In this document: piece by piece, positions 39,063 through 48,805 of the stretch
Layout of the letters: each line of letters opens with the position of its first letter
How positions within the stretch are numbered: the stretch's first letter is position 1
DNA from: Spraguea lophii
Taxonomy: Eukaryota > Microsporidia > Spragueidae
Assembly: GCA_001887945.1 (NCBI GenBank)
Contig: LDOQ01000088.1
Location: forward strand, 124,001-188,000
Direction of reading: 5' to 3'
Length of the DNA stretch: 64,000 bases
Program-made: the position numbers and the translations under genes
The notes under the pieces: model-generated
Seen by the model: only the letters and a program-made list of their open reading frames with translations
Told to the model about the DNA's origin: nothing
Databases searched by the model: none

Positions 39063-39656
39063 TTATAGTCGATTTTTATTTTCTTTTACTTTTTCTATTC
39101 GCCTTTGTATAGATGTCATACTTTTGCTTCTGTATAAATTTGATTTATGATCATGTCGTTTTTTGAAATGCTGTATTTGTGGCGTTTTATCTATATTGTT
39201 TTGGTTTATAGCTTCGTCAATTATATTATCAAAGTCGTCAACGATTTTTTGGCACTCTGAAGGCATCTCTTTTTGATCATGACTTTTCGTAAAATCTGAA
39301 TTATCATCCGTTATTTCATTTGCACATTGTGCGTAAAGATGCCAGGTAGAATCTCTTAAATTCGAATTGCTCGATTTATGGGAATTATCATGCAAAATTG
39401 GTTGCTCTTGATTCTCGTGGTCAAGCGATTTGGATTGTTGACTATTTTCATCTTTTGGTATTTTTATATTATTATCATTTCTAAATGTATTTTCTTTTTC
39501 ATCTTTTGAAATACAATTATTGTTCGTATTTTCTTTTTTTGTATTATTTTGTTTATTTTTATTAGAAGAGGGAAAAAATGTCATTATTAAAAATCCAACA
39601 ATTAATCCGATTGATAAAATAGTAATACCCAATATTAATATAATTTTATAATTCAT
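39063..39656 (-). CDS. Single-pass membrane protein with polar tail
   Basis: A 197-residue protein with one strongly hydrophobic N-terminal helix (IILILGITILSIGLIVGFLI, residues 5-24) and then a wholly polar region rich in Asn, Lys, Ser, Asp and Gln. It ends in a basic segment (KSNLYRSKSMTSIQRRIEKV). This is a signal-anchor layout, with the tail in cytosol or lumen. No family is recognised. CCC lies 5 nt before the ATG, which supports its being real. It is enclosed by repeat copies on both sides (38876-39000 and 39672-40140). Confidence 0.65.
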   Translation of the reverse strand: MNYKIILILGITILSIGLIVGFLIMTFFPSSNKNKQNNTKKENTNNNCISKDEKENTFRNDNNIKIPKDENSQQSKSLDHENQEQPILHDNSHKSSNSNLRDSTWHLYAQCANEITDDNSDFTKSHDQKEMPSECQKIVDDFDNIIDEAINQNNIDKTPQIQHFKKRHDHKSNLYRSKSMTSIQRRIEKVKENKNRL

Positions 39657-39671
39657 CCGATGGGCTAATAT

Positions 39672-40140
39672 TATTTTTTTTAGATAAACTTTTATTTATA
39701 GAGGTTCCCTAGCCGGCTGTGGCTTATAATTATTTATGACCTTTGGTTCCTAAAGTATGTTTAAGTTTGTATTGACTAATTTCGCTATAGATATAAATTA
39801 ATCTTATTTTACTTTATATTCTAGAGCATTAGGAATTTGCATATAATGTATTTCCTCTTTCAAGTTTTTAGATATTCCTGATGTTTTTCTTAGCATAATA
39901 CAGACCGAGTTACAAATTAATATAGGTATTACAATTACATCAATCAAACATTATTGTAATTTAATAGTGGGTGCCGACATGGCATAGTTAATGTTATGTT
40001 ATTGAATCCTGACTCAATCAAAAACCTTCTTCTTCATTCTTCAATCTTTTTTTGAAAATTCTTCTGGACGAGGGATTCAAATTTCTAGGCTTGGGATTAT
40101 ATTACCATTCCATGACTACTCAGTTAAACGAACTTTACGA
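39672..40140 (-). repeat. Full-length SINE-like copy
   Basis: Minus orientation. The T run near 39672-39680 is followed by ACTTTTATTTATAGAGGTTC; GACCTTTGGTTCCTAAAGTA and a diverged head (GGGATTCAAATTTCTAGGCT) follow. No clear target duplication; moderately old. Confidence 0.75.
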
Positions 40141-40299
40141 TATAAACAACGAAGTCTTACACCGAGAACCATTCGTAAAAAATTTGAATTTTTAAAAATA
40201 CAAATATATAAGATTATTAGAAATTGAGAAAAAACGATGTATTATATAATATTTTAATATAAATAAATTCCATCTTTTACTTTTTAACATCTACTTATT

Positions 40300-40730
40300 T
40301 CTAGCAAGCCTTTAATTTCACGGAGGCTTGATTTAATACTACATAAATAACTTGTACTAATTGATTTTACTATATATACATTAATAGCATCTTATATTAT
40401 GTTTCAGGGTGTTAATTTTCTATATATGGTGTAATCATCATTTTTTCAGCTTTGATAAAATTTTAATTTCCTTTTCAACATAAAAATTTAGATCCACAAA
40501 TCAACACAATGATTATAATTATACTGATTAAGTACTGCTTTAATTTAATTACAAATTCGTTATATAGACCATTTTATTATCGGACACACATCTATTTAAT
40601 TAACTTTCCCTTTTCTTCTACTTTTATATTTTTTTGTATTAAAAATTTTTTTGGGGTGAAGAGTTCGAACTTACTAGGGTTAGAATTTGATTCTCATCAT
40701 CCACAACCAGATAGCCAAGCCGGTTTTTCT
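40300..40730 (-). repeat. Decayed SINE-like copy
   Basis: Minus orientation. AACTTGTACTAATTGATTTT, ATATACATTAATAGCATCTT and the head GAAGAGTTCGAACTTACTAG match the reference with many changes. The frame 40509-40757 lies inside it and is not a gene. Confidence 0.65.
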
Positions 40731-40740
40731 ATTTTAAATA

Positions 40741-41044
40741 AAAAAATTTTTTTATAATTTATTTAATAAATAAAAGATTGTTTTACACGGTAATGTCAGA
40801 AAAAAATATATAAACATATATAAACGTTGTATAAAAATAAAAAAGATTTTGTATTTATATTAAATAAGTAGATTGATTAATAAAACATTTTTATATCAGA
40901 ATAATTTGAAGTAAATTAATATGATTATTTTTTCATTATAAAAATCTAATAAATATCTCTTTATTAAATTTTTTATTCAAATGTTTTCATTATGTTTCAT
41001 TTTTCTATTTTTTTTGTTTTATAAAAAAAAATGATTTATCCCTA
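40741..41044. other. AT-rich region upstream of V-ATPase B
   Basis: No gene seen; a CCC lies 2 nt before ATG 41045. Confidence 0.4.
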
Positions 41045-41911
41045 ATGGAAACTTTTAAGAGAATTGACATTGCATCAAAAATAGGTCCAACGATGAGTTA
41101 TAGGAAAATAACAGGTGTTAATGGTCCGTTGGTTGTATTGGATGGAATTGATAATCTAAAATATGCAGAGATGGTATATTTGACATTACCCGATGGTTCA
41201 GTTAGAAGTGGACAGGTATTGGAGATTACAGGAAAAAAGGTAGTGATTCAAGTATTTGAAGGAACATCAGGAATAGATGTGAAAAAGACAAATGTCACCT
41301 TTACTGGAAATATTTTTAAATTGGGTGTTACTGAAGATATGTTGGGTAGAATATTTGACGGTAGTGGAAAAATAATAGATAATGGCCCATCTTTGTTGGC
41401 AGATGATTATTTGGATATTCAAGGACAACCAATTAATCCACAAACTAGAGTATATCCAGAAGAAATGATACAAACTGGAATATCAGCAATAGATGTTATG
41501 AACTCTATAGCAAGAGGACAGAAAATACCTATCTTTAGTGGTTCTGGTCTTCCTCACAATGAAGTTGCAGCACAAATATGCAGACAAGCAGGATTGGTTA
41601 AAAAGAAGAGTGTAATAGATGGAAGTGATGAAAATTTCGCTATTGTATTTGCAGCAATGGGTGTAAACATGGAGACTGCTAGATTTTTCAAAGATAGTTT
41701 TGAATCTACCGGGTCTTTGGAAAGAACAACCTTTTTCCTTAACCTAGCCAATGATCCTACAATTGAAAGAATCATTACCCCAAGATTAGCATTAACAACA
41801 GCAGAGTATTTAGCATACGAAGCAGAAAAACACGTATTGGTTATATTAACTGATATGAGTTCTTATGCAGATGCTTTAAGAGAAGTAAGTGCAGCAAGAG
41901 AAGAAGTCCCA

Positions 41912-41943
<32 letters not shown>

Positions 41944-42505
41944 TGATCTTAGTACAATATACGAAAGGGCAGGACGTATAAACGGTAGAAATGGTTCAAT
42001 TACACAAATTCCCATACTTACCATGCCTAATGATGATATTACCCACCCTATTCCTGATTTAACAGGTTATATTACAGAAGGACAAGTATACGTTGACAGA
42101 CAAATGCATAACAGACAAATATACCCACCTATTAACGTGCTTCCTTCATTATCTAGACTTATGAAAAGTGCCATCGGTGAAGGAATGACACGTAAAGACC
42201 ATGGTGATGTATCTAATCAATTATACGCAAAATATGCCGTAGGTAAAGAAGCATTAGATATGAGAGCAGTTGTTGGAGAAGAATCTCTTTCTAAGGAAGA
42301 TAAACTTTCTATTGAATTCTTAGAAAGATTTGAAAGAGAATTTATTTCTCAAGGACCAAATGATAACAGAACTATTGAACAATCTTTAGATATTGCATGG
42401 GATCTTCTTAAAATATTTCCAAATGATATGCTTAACAGAATTCCTAAGAATATTTTGGATGAATTTTATGGTGGAAATTCACAATCTGAAAGCCCAGAGA
42501 AATAA
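41045..42505 (+). CDS. VMA2: V-type ATPase subunit B
   Basis: A 486-residue non-catalytic B subunit of the V1 sector of the vacuolar proton pump. [26 protein letters not shown], the degenerate P-loop [19 protein letters not shown] (about residues 164-182), [34 protein letters not shown] and [13 protein letters not shown] are all close to the eukaryotic consensus. Length is normal (yeast 517). It is the most conserved protein in the window and sits isolated in a repeat-rich region. V-ATPase energises vacuolar membranes and may matter for the posterior vacuole of the spore, which is inference. Confidence 0.97.
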
Positions 42506-42959
42506 AATTTTTTCTTGATTTATTTTTATATGAATCAGTTTAAAATAAATAATTTGTATTCTTCATTTCATTATGAATTATTTTAAAATAAATTATTTGT
42601 ATTGTATTCTTCTCATTATGAATTATTAAATATCCATAATAATAATTCTACCAACTAAATATTTAGCTTATAATAATTTTATTAAACTATTTAAATAATC
42701 GTATTAATAATATTTAATTATTTTAAAGTATAATTCATTGTATCACCTTAGACAGAGTATAACAAAGATTTTTATTATATTTATTTCAAGTTTACCACTT
42801 TTTTAATATATAAATTTATTATAAAAAATAATGCTATGAAATCAAATATAACATAATTTCTCTATGAAGATATTAATAAAATATTTTATTTAATTGAAAT
42901 AAACATCTAAATAATAATTTTATTATAAAGATATTAATAAAAATATATAAGAACAATTT
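42506..42959. other. Convergent intergenic region with a two-copy direct repeat
   Basis: No gene. Two imperfect tandem copies of about 41-46 bp lie at 42540-42580 and 42581-42626, sharing TTTAAAATAAAT, ATTTGTATT and CATTATGAATTA. They follow the V-ATPase stop and may affect 3' end formation, though this is speculative. Confidence 0.5.
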
Positions 42960-43664
42960 TTATTCACTTTCTTTTATCATATTGATTACTTCACTTTTTG
43001 TTATTTTTATAGAAGTTAAAGGATATTTAAATTTTTTAATATCTTTATCTTCTCTTACTGAAACTGGAAACTTTGTATCTTCTATTTTATACCCTTTTTT
43101 ATTATCTTGTTTTATAATTTTCATATTAACCTCAGTTCCTGAATATAAATCATTAAGTATACCTGCTTTTATTGCCTCTACTGCTAATTTTACTGCTTCA
43201 GACTCTTCCATATTCTCTTTATACCCTGCTTCTAATATACCTATGGCTGCCAATGAACCTGACCCTTGTGCATTATATTCTGCAGGAAAAGTAGAACCAT
43301 GTGGATTAACTGTTATTAAATGTACACCCAAATCATCTATTCCACCCATAAGTAAGGCAGCAGATTTATATCCCATATAACGAAATAATTCTAAAGATGC
43401 TGTATTTGCAGCAAATGCTACTCTAGGTATTCTATTATATTCTTTTTCAAAAATATTCATCTTTTTTGATGTATAAATGGATATTCTATCAATATCAGCA
43501 GCAGTACCAGCACCACATGTGTAAATATTATCAGAAATATAATGTATTTTGTTACAATGTTTATTTACAACTATATCACCATTAGTTGATCTGGTATCTG
43601 CAGCTAATACAACACCATATTTATATTTAACACCAACTATAGTAGTACCTGTCTTAGTAAACAT
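42960..43664 (-). CDS. PUP1: 20S proteasome beta2 subunit (trypsin-like)
   Basis: A 234-residue catalytic beta subunit. After a six-residue propeptide (MFTKTG), Thr7 begins TTIVGVKYKYGVVLAADTRST, matching mature beta2 (Pup1/PSMB7), with the catalytic Asp and Lys regions (AADTRST, HCNKIHYI) and GAGTAAD. GSGSLAAIGILEAGYKENM and AIKAGILNDLYSGTEVN are typical beta2 blocks. The propeptide is far shorter than yeast's 29 residues, but keeps the Gly before Thr needed for autocleavage. CCCC lies 2 nt before the ATG. Alpha1 is also in the window. Confidence 0.92.
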   Translation of the reverse strand: MFTKTGTTIVGVKYKYGVVLAADTRSTNGDIVVNKHCNKIHYISDNIYTCGAGTAADIDRISIYTSKKMNIFEKEYNRIPRVAFAANTASLELFRYMGYKSAALLMGGIDDLGVHLITVNPHGSTFPAEYNAQGSGSLAAIGILEAGYKENMEESEAVKLAVEAIKAGILNDLYSGTEVNMKIIKQDNKKGYKIEDTKFPVSVREDKDIKKFKYPLTSIKITKSEVINMIKESE

Positions 43665-43871
43665 AAGGGGTTTATTAATTTTATTTTATATTCATTTTAA
43701 TTAAGAATTTCAAAAGAAGATAAACAATAGAAAATACAATAAACATAAAAGTTAATATTTAATTAGATACAATATATTTCTGATAATAAAATATATATTT
43801 TTATTTGGTTTCAAAGATATAAATAATATTAATACTCTCTAAAGATATTTTAATTAGTCATAGGGTAAAAT

Positions 43872-44358
43872 GTCCCGCCTGGCCCAGTGGTCGTGGGGTG
43901 GTAACCAAACCCCAAGCCTGGCGGGTTCGAATCCCTCATCCAGAAAAAAATTTTCAAAACAAAAAAAAAATAATAAACGCAGAAGAGAAGAAAAAGGTTG
44001 TTGAGTGGGTGAGGTTTCGATAGTGCAGCATAGCTGTGCCTTGTATGACGGCCCCGCTACTAGATTAAAGTAGTGTTCAGCTGATGTAGTTGCAATCCCT
44101 GTATTGATTTGTGACTCGGCCAATACTATGCAACGAAAGAGGCTGGGAATTCCTTAAGAGCTGGAAGTGGGGGCGGCGACGTGCACCAGACGCAAATCCT
44201 AACACTCTGGAGCATAAGGTAAGATGAGATTAATGCATATCTGTAGCGAAACCAGTTAGTACAAGCTTAAATTCGCTCGAGGAATCGAAGGTCACAGACC
44301 ATGGTAGGCCGCAACCGGTCAGGAAACTTTGATAAATAAAAGTTTCATTAAAAAAAAA
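43872..44358 (+). mobile_element. tRNA-derived SINE-like element, reference copy with 13-bp TSD
   Basis: This 487-bp element begins GTCCCGCCTGGCC and ends in an A run (44350-44358). It is flanked by perfect 13-bp repeats CATAGGGTAAAAT at 43859-43871 and 44359-44371. The first 75 bp are tRNA-like: A box TGGCCCAGTGG (43880-43890), B box GGTTCGAATCC (43924-43934) and a TGGGG/CCCCA hairpin between them. The body is non-coding. Together these are the hallmarks of a pol III-transcribed SINE moved by a LINE's reverse transcriptase. At least fifteen related copies or pieces occur in the window. The minus-strand frame 43854-44123 is an artefact of this element. No LINE is present here. Confidence 0.88.
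43880..43934 (+). promoter_or_regulatory. Internal RNA polymerase III promoter (A and B boxes) of the SINE-like element
   Basis: A box TGGCCCAGTGG at 43880-43890 fits TRGCNNAGYNGG, and B box GGTTCGAATCC at 43924-43934 fits GGTTCGANTCC exactly, with tRNA-like spacing. In older copies the B box is mutated. Confidence 0.75.
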
Positions 44359-44371
44359 CATAGGGTAAAAT

Positions 44372-44876
44372 TGTTGTTTTTTGAATTAAAATATTTTCCT
44401 GATTACAATAAGCTGGGCAATAGTAAATATTAATTATTTTTTTTATTTTTCATCAGAATATTATAAAGACTTTTGTTTAAATACTACTAAGATCTTGTAA
44501 TTAATATTCTGTAAATAATCGAATTTATTATTTTTATTAAAATGTTTCGGTAATAATCAATAATATCATTTAATGGGAAATAAAATATTACTAAGATTTT
44601 GTAATTATTAGAATAATGAAGATCTATAATGATTATACTGTTAGAATAATAAAAGATATCATAACAATTATATTGTTAGATATTTTTGTTTCGATAAACC
44701 GAAGAAAAAAGTTTTTTACCTATCTATTATTAAAAGCCTACGGTTATTATTTATCTATCTGTAATAATAACCAAATATCTCTAAATAATAATATATTATC
44801 TATATACCATAAAGGGTACAACAAATTCTATTTATAAATGTGTATCATTTAACCTTAAAAATATTATAATCCCCTA
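44372..44876. other. AT-rich intergenic
   Basis: No gene supported. A 73-codon frame at 44616-44837 lacks start context and similarity. A short direct repeat ACTAAGATCTTGTAATTA / ACTAAGATTTTGTAATTA occurs near 44488 and 44591. Confidence 0.4.
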
Positions 44877-45509
44877 ATGAAATATATTTCAAAAAAAGAA
44901 GCGAAGAAAATGGATAATGATTTATTGAATATGGGTTTTGAAATTACCAGTCTTATTGAATTGGCTGGACATGCAGCATTTGAAGTAATACAAAAAATAA
45001 TAGACAAAAATTATAATGGTGATTTAAAAATAATAATTCTCGTAGGACCTGGTAACAATGGCAGTGATGGTCTTGTAATTGCTAGATATTTAAAATTTGT
45101 TGGTCATGAAGTATATGTAATTTCAGAAAAAATAAACCATTTACATTTATTTACCATTTGTAAAAATTTAAATATAAAAATGGTAACATTTGATAATATG
45201 ATAAATATTAAACCAGATTATGTTATAGATGCATTATTTGGATTTTCATTTAGACTGCCACTTATGGAGCCTTATGTTTCAATAATAAAAAAATATATAA
45301 ATGAAAAAATCATTAGTATTGATGTTCCTACAGGATATGAAATAGATAATGAAAATATTACAGGAGAATTTATACCTATTGCAGTCATAGCATTCGGAGC
45401 ACCTAAACTTTGTTCTAAAAAATTAAAAACGTATGTAGTAAAAAGCTTCTTTCCACAGAAATGTATAGCAAATATTCAAAATTATAAAGAATATGAAATA
45501 ATTGAATAA
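44877..45509 (+). CDS. NNR1: NAD(P)HX epimerase (YjeF N-terminal domain)
   Basis: A 210-residue metabolite-repair enzyme that interconverts the R and S forms of hydrated NAD(P)H. MKYISKKEAKKMDNDLLNMGF, SLIELAGHAAFEVI and the nucleotide-binding GPGNNGSDGLVIARYL (57-72) are the standard YjeF-N blocks, followed by DALFGF, ISIDVPTGYEIDNENI and FGAPKLCS. It consists of the epimerase domain alone; the partner dehydratase is not in the window. CCCC lies 2 nt before the ATG. Its retention in a reduced genome fits the need to protect a scavenged nicotinamide pool, which is inference. Confidence 0.9.
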   Translation: MKYISKKEAKKMDNDLLNMGFEITSLIELAGHAAFEVIQKIIDKNYNGDLKIIILVGPGNNGSDGLVIARYLKFVGHEVYVISEKINHLHLFTICKNLNIKMVTFDNMINIKPDYVIDALFGFSFRLPLMEPYVSIIKKYINEKIISIDVPTGYEIDNENITGEFIPIAVIAFGAPKLCSKKLKTYVVKSFFPQKCIANIQNYKEYEIIE

Positions 45510-45874
45510 AATTAATTCTAAAGTATTTTATTTTAAAGTATCGTCAATTTATGATGATAACTTATTTAAATATATTTTTATATCAGAGAATAAATAAATA
45601 TTTATTTATTGATTAATTTATTGTTTTTCTATATTATATAATAGTTGTAAAATAGTATGATACTAGTAAAAAAATAATATAATACTAATAAGAATATAAA
45701 AGATAATATAAAACTAATAAGATATATTAAGAATGTATAATGCATATATATCATTTAATCATTATATTTCTATTGTATTTTACAGTTAATAGAATATATT
45801 TTTTCTTTGAAGAAATTATCTTTTGTTATTCCACCAACATATTTTTAAGTGTAATTTCAATGTTTTACACCCTA
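45510..45874. other. Spacer between NNR1 and CAF-1
   Basis: Contains the first 45 codons of the longest CAF-1 frame, which I judge untranslated: they are hydrophobic, unlike CAF-1, and precede the CCC-marked start. TATTAAAATACT-type repeats near 45650-45730 (ATAAT ACTAATAAGA) are low complexity. Confidence 0.45.
45870..45872 (+). promoter_or_regulatory. CCC start motif of the CAF-1 gene
   Basis: CCC followed by TA and ATG 45875. It removes 45 hydrophobic residues that would otherwise mimic a signal peptide. Confidence 0.6.
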
Positions 45875-47002
45875 ATGAGATATTTTCCTTCTACGATTGA
45901 ATTATTATTAAATTTTAAAACATCTAGAGATGTTCAAATTTGTGATGAACTGATAATAAAAGCTTTGTATTTATATGAAAAAATAGATTATGATGTGTTA
46001 TTTCAGTATTTTTGTTCTGGGACTAAAAATAAGCGGAAATTTGTAAAAATAATAGAAAAAAGAATAAAGGATGTTTTTGTGTGGAAAATGTATGATCAGG
46101 ATGGTTTGTATGTTGGAGAGAGTGTTGATAAAGTGGATGATGGTTTGTGTTTTTTGGAACCGAAAGATACAATAGATATACAAACGTTTAAAGAATATAA
46201 ACAGATGAAAATATTAAAAGAAAAAAAAATAAAGGAATATGTGAAAATGATGAAGAAATTAAAAAATAAAAATCATAAGATGGTGGAAGCAAAAGAGAAA
46301 ATGGATATATCGCAAAATAGTCAAATTGAAGAAATTAAAAGTAGTCTGGATAGTGAGAGTAATGTAATTGATAAAAGAAAAATATTGATACAGCAAAATA
46401 AAGATATAAAAATTACAAAGAAGCAAAAAATAACTAAAGAATATCAAAATGCATTCATGAAATTTATACAAATAGAAAAAAACGAGAAAAAATTACAAAA
46501 TACCACAAATGAAATATTTTATCCGATAAGTTATCCACCCGACACAATACTTTACGATAGAAATAAAATATATACAAACCATACTTATAGAAAAGCAGAA
46601 GAAATTCAACAACCACAAAAACTTACATTCATCCAACATTTTGATAGAATCCGCCCACCATTTTTACGTGTCCGAGAAAAAACATATCATCGAAATTCAT
46701 TAAAAACGTTCAACCACATAGATTATGATTATGACTCTGAAGAAGAATGGATAATAGAAGAAGGAGAAGATATTGTCAGTGAAGAAGAAAGTACATATTC
46801 AGAAGATGAAGAAAGTTGGATAGAACCAGATAGCGAAGAAATAGAAAAGAAGGTTATAAAGAAACCTACAATTACTTTAAATACCAAATGTAATTTTATA
46901 CAGTTTAAAGATTTAAATACGATAATACAAAATTTATTAAATAGAAAAAATAATTTTCCTGAAGAAATAGAAATTAATAAACAAGAGAATAACAATAAAT
47001 AA
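45875..47002 (+). CDS. Chromatin assembly factor 1 large subunit (CAC1/RLF2-like)
   Basis: A 375-residue protein resembling CAF-1 p150/Cac1, the histone H3-H4 chaperone acting behind replication forks. The core is LTFIQHFDRIRPPFLRVREK near residue 255, matching the MKLLQFxxNxRPPYxGT block, followed by IDYDYDSEEEWIIEEGEDI (about 281-299), matching LFDYEVDSDEEWEEEEPGEDI, then an acidic stretch. A basic, Lys-rich helical region (about residues 100-220) corresponds to the KER segment. The start is ATG 45875, giving a soluble N-terminus. It is shorter than yeast Cac1 (606), as usual in this lineage. Confidence 0.8.
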   Translation: MRYFPSTIELLLNFKTSRDVQICDELIIKALYLYEKIDYDVLFQYFCSGTKNKRKFVKIIEKRIKDVFVWKMYDQDGLYVGESVDKVDDGLCFLEPKDTIDIQTFKEYKQMKILKEKKIKEYVKMMKKLKNKNHKMVEAKEKMDISQNSQIEEIKSSLDSESNVIDKRKILIQQNKDIKITKKQKITKEYQNAFMKFIQIEKNEKKLQNTTNEIFYPISYPPDTILYDRNKIYTNHTYRKAEEIQQPQKLTFIQHFDRIRPPFLRVREKTYHRNSLKTFNHIDYDYDSEEEWIIEEGEDIVSEEESTYSEDEESWIEPDSEEIEKKVIKKPTITLNTKCNFIQFKDLNTIIQNLLNRKNNFPEEIEINKQENNNK

Positions 47003-47250
47003 AATATAATAAAAAAATATCATTTTATTTTAATAATAATAATATTTTAATTATTTTAAGATACCAACATTGATCTAAGAGTATTCGCAGATTAAAAATA
47101 AAATAATAATTTTAGAAAGAAAAATTTTAAAATAAACTATTATTGTACTTTACATGTTTTATTTTTATTAAGCATTTTGCTTTACATCTTCTATATTTTT
47201 TCATAATTCAAGAATTTTACCATTATCTTTCCACCTTATATTTTTCCATT

Positions 47251-48408
47251 TCATAGATTAAGCATTATCATATCCTTATAGATAACCTTACACCTATTCA
47301 ACTTACTTTTTATCTGATTTAGAAAATCTAATGGTAATTCTATATGTGATAAATCTACAAACTTTAAACTATTTCTATATCTATCTACTATGTTATATAT
47401 ACTACTAAAAGATATTTCTGTTCTCCTGAAACATATCTTCTCCAACTCTCTACTAAATTTTAATAGATTATGGTTTAAAGCACTATTTATAATCGATATG
47501 GATATTACACGTGGAAGTGGTGGTAATTTCTGAACATTACCATTTTCTATTGTTAATACTTCAACATCTTCGAATATATTTCTTTCTATCAAATCATCAT
47601 AGAAATATTCATAACAATTTTTTAATTTCAATCTACATTTCTTAGTAACTTCATTGGAATAAAAGAATACTGTATCTTTTTCTTTATAATGAAGATATTT
47701 ATATTTTTTTATTTTTATTTCTGTTATTTTTATACCGCAGTTTATAAGTGAAATATACGGTATGGTTGTAGACGGTAAATTTTCTATTTTACAATGAACT
47801 ATTTTCAATTTCTGAATAGGTGCAGAAAATAATATTTTTAATTGTTCATCTGAAATATTTACATTTTCCAAATGTATTCTTTTTAGGTTGAAAGGAAACA
47901 AATTATTGTAACCACCTAAAGAATCTCTATAATATTTATATTTTTTTATTTTATTTTTTTCATACATTTTCGTAATATCTATCGGTACTATAATCCCATC
48001 ATCATTATCTTCATTACCTTCTTCACCTCTATCAAAAAACAAATCCATTTTATCAACAAATTCCATTTCCTTTATATTTAGAAGCTTCAATTTTTCTATC
48101 GTACTTTCTCTTATACTACTAAAATTAAAACATTCCACACCTTCTATCCAAACAGTCTGAAGATTTTTAAAAACCTCAATATCATCTATATTCTCTCTAG
48201 CCTTAATATTTCTCTCTTTATTTTTATTTACTATTCTTCTATACGGAACATATTGTACAGTATAATAATTATTATTTAATATATATCTTTTATCATACTT
48301 AGAAAGAATAGTAGTTACATCCAATGGTAGTTTATTTGTAAATACATCATTATATTCATCTGCAGTTGTTGAAAGTTTTCTTCTTTGTAATTGATTTACT
48401 TTTCTCAT
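47251..48408 (-). CDS. Leucine-rich-repeat-like protein
   Basis: A 385-residue protein. From about residue 80 onwards it shows irregular repeats of the type LQTVWIEGVECFNF, IEKLKLLNIKEMEF, LKRIHLENVNISDEQLKIL, IQKLKIVHCKIENLP, VEVLTIENGNVQKLPPL and LKFVDLSHIELPLDFL, spaced about 20-40 residues, as in degenerate leucine-rich repeats that mediate protein binding. No signal peptide, and no enzymatic domain. The N-terminus is basic (MRKVNQLQRRKLS). CCC lies 6 nt before the ATG. LRR proteins are common in microsporidia; the function here is unknown. Confidence 0.7.
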   Translation of the reverse strand: MRKVNQLQRRKLSTTADEYNDVFTNKLPLDVTTILSKYDKRYILNNNYYTVQYVPYRRIVNKNKERNIKARENIDDIEVFKNLQTVWIEGVECFNFSSIRESTIEKLKLLNIKEMEFVDKMDLFFDRGEEGNEDNDDGIIVPIDITKMYEKNKIKKYKYYRDSLGGYNNLFPFNLKRIHLENVNISDEQLKILFSAPIQKLKIVHCKIENLPSTTIPYISLINCGIKITEIKIKKYKYLHYKEKDTVFFYSNEVTKKCRLKLKNCYEYFYDDLIERNIFEDVEVLTIENGNVQKLPPLPRVISISIINSALNHNLLKFSRELEKICFRRTEISFSSIYNIVDRYRNSLKFVDLSHIELPLDFLNQIKSKLNRCKVIYKDMIMLNL

Positions 48409-48805
48409 TGTTAGGGTAAAACAGTTTGTATAAATGTTAAAATTTGATTGTATACCAATATTGATATAACATATAAATGATATAACTATGTTAACTTGGA
48501 TTGAATATATAACTTATAAATGATATAACAGTTGTTAGATTGATTGAATATATGGTTTATAAGGTTATTTATTATAAATATATCAAAATTTAATAATATT
48601 ACATAATGTAATATAAGATTTTGGTAATAGATGATAAAAGATATTACCATCTCCTTTGATTACAAAAATATTATATAAATTAGCATAAAAACATAAAGAT
48701 TATAATTTAATTGTATAAATATTTATTTATGTTATATTTAAATATTATATTTATATACTAAATTATAATTGCATTTAATTACCATCAGAATAACAGGATA
48801 TTTAT
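48409..48805. other. Intergenic with a two-copy direct repeat
   Basis: No gene. Two imperfect copies of about 43 bp lie at 48472-48514 and 48515-48557, sharing TATAAATGATATAAC and GATTGAATATAT. Otherwise AT-rich. Confidence 0.5.

Noticed and set aside
43872..43945. Possible functional tRNA gene
   Set aside because: Good A and B boxes but no paired acceptor stem, and the same sequence recurs as the head of dispersed repeats.
43854..44123. An 89-codon minus-strand ORF
   Set aside because: It lies inside the SINE-like element and reads through its tRNA-like head.
44616..44837. A 73-codon ORF upstream of NNR1
   Set aside because: No CCC motif, no similarity and random-like AT-rich composition.
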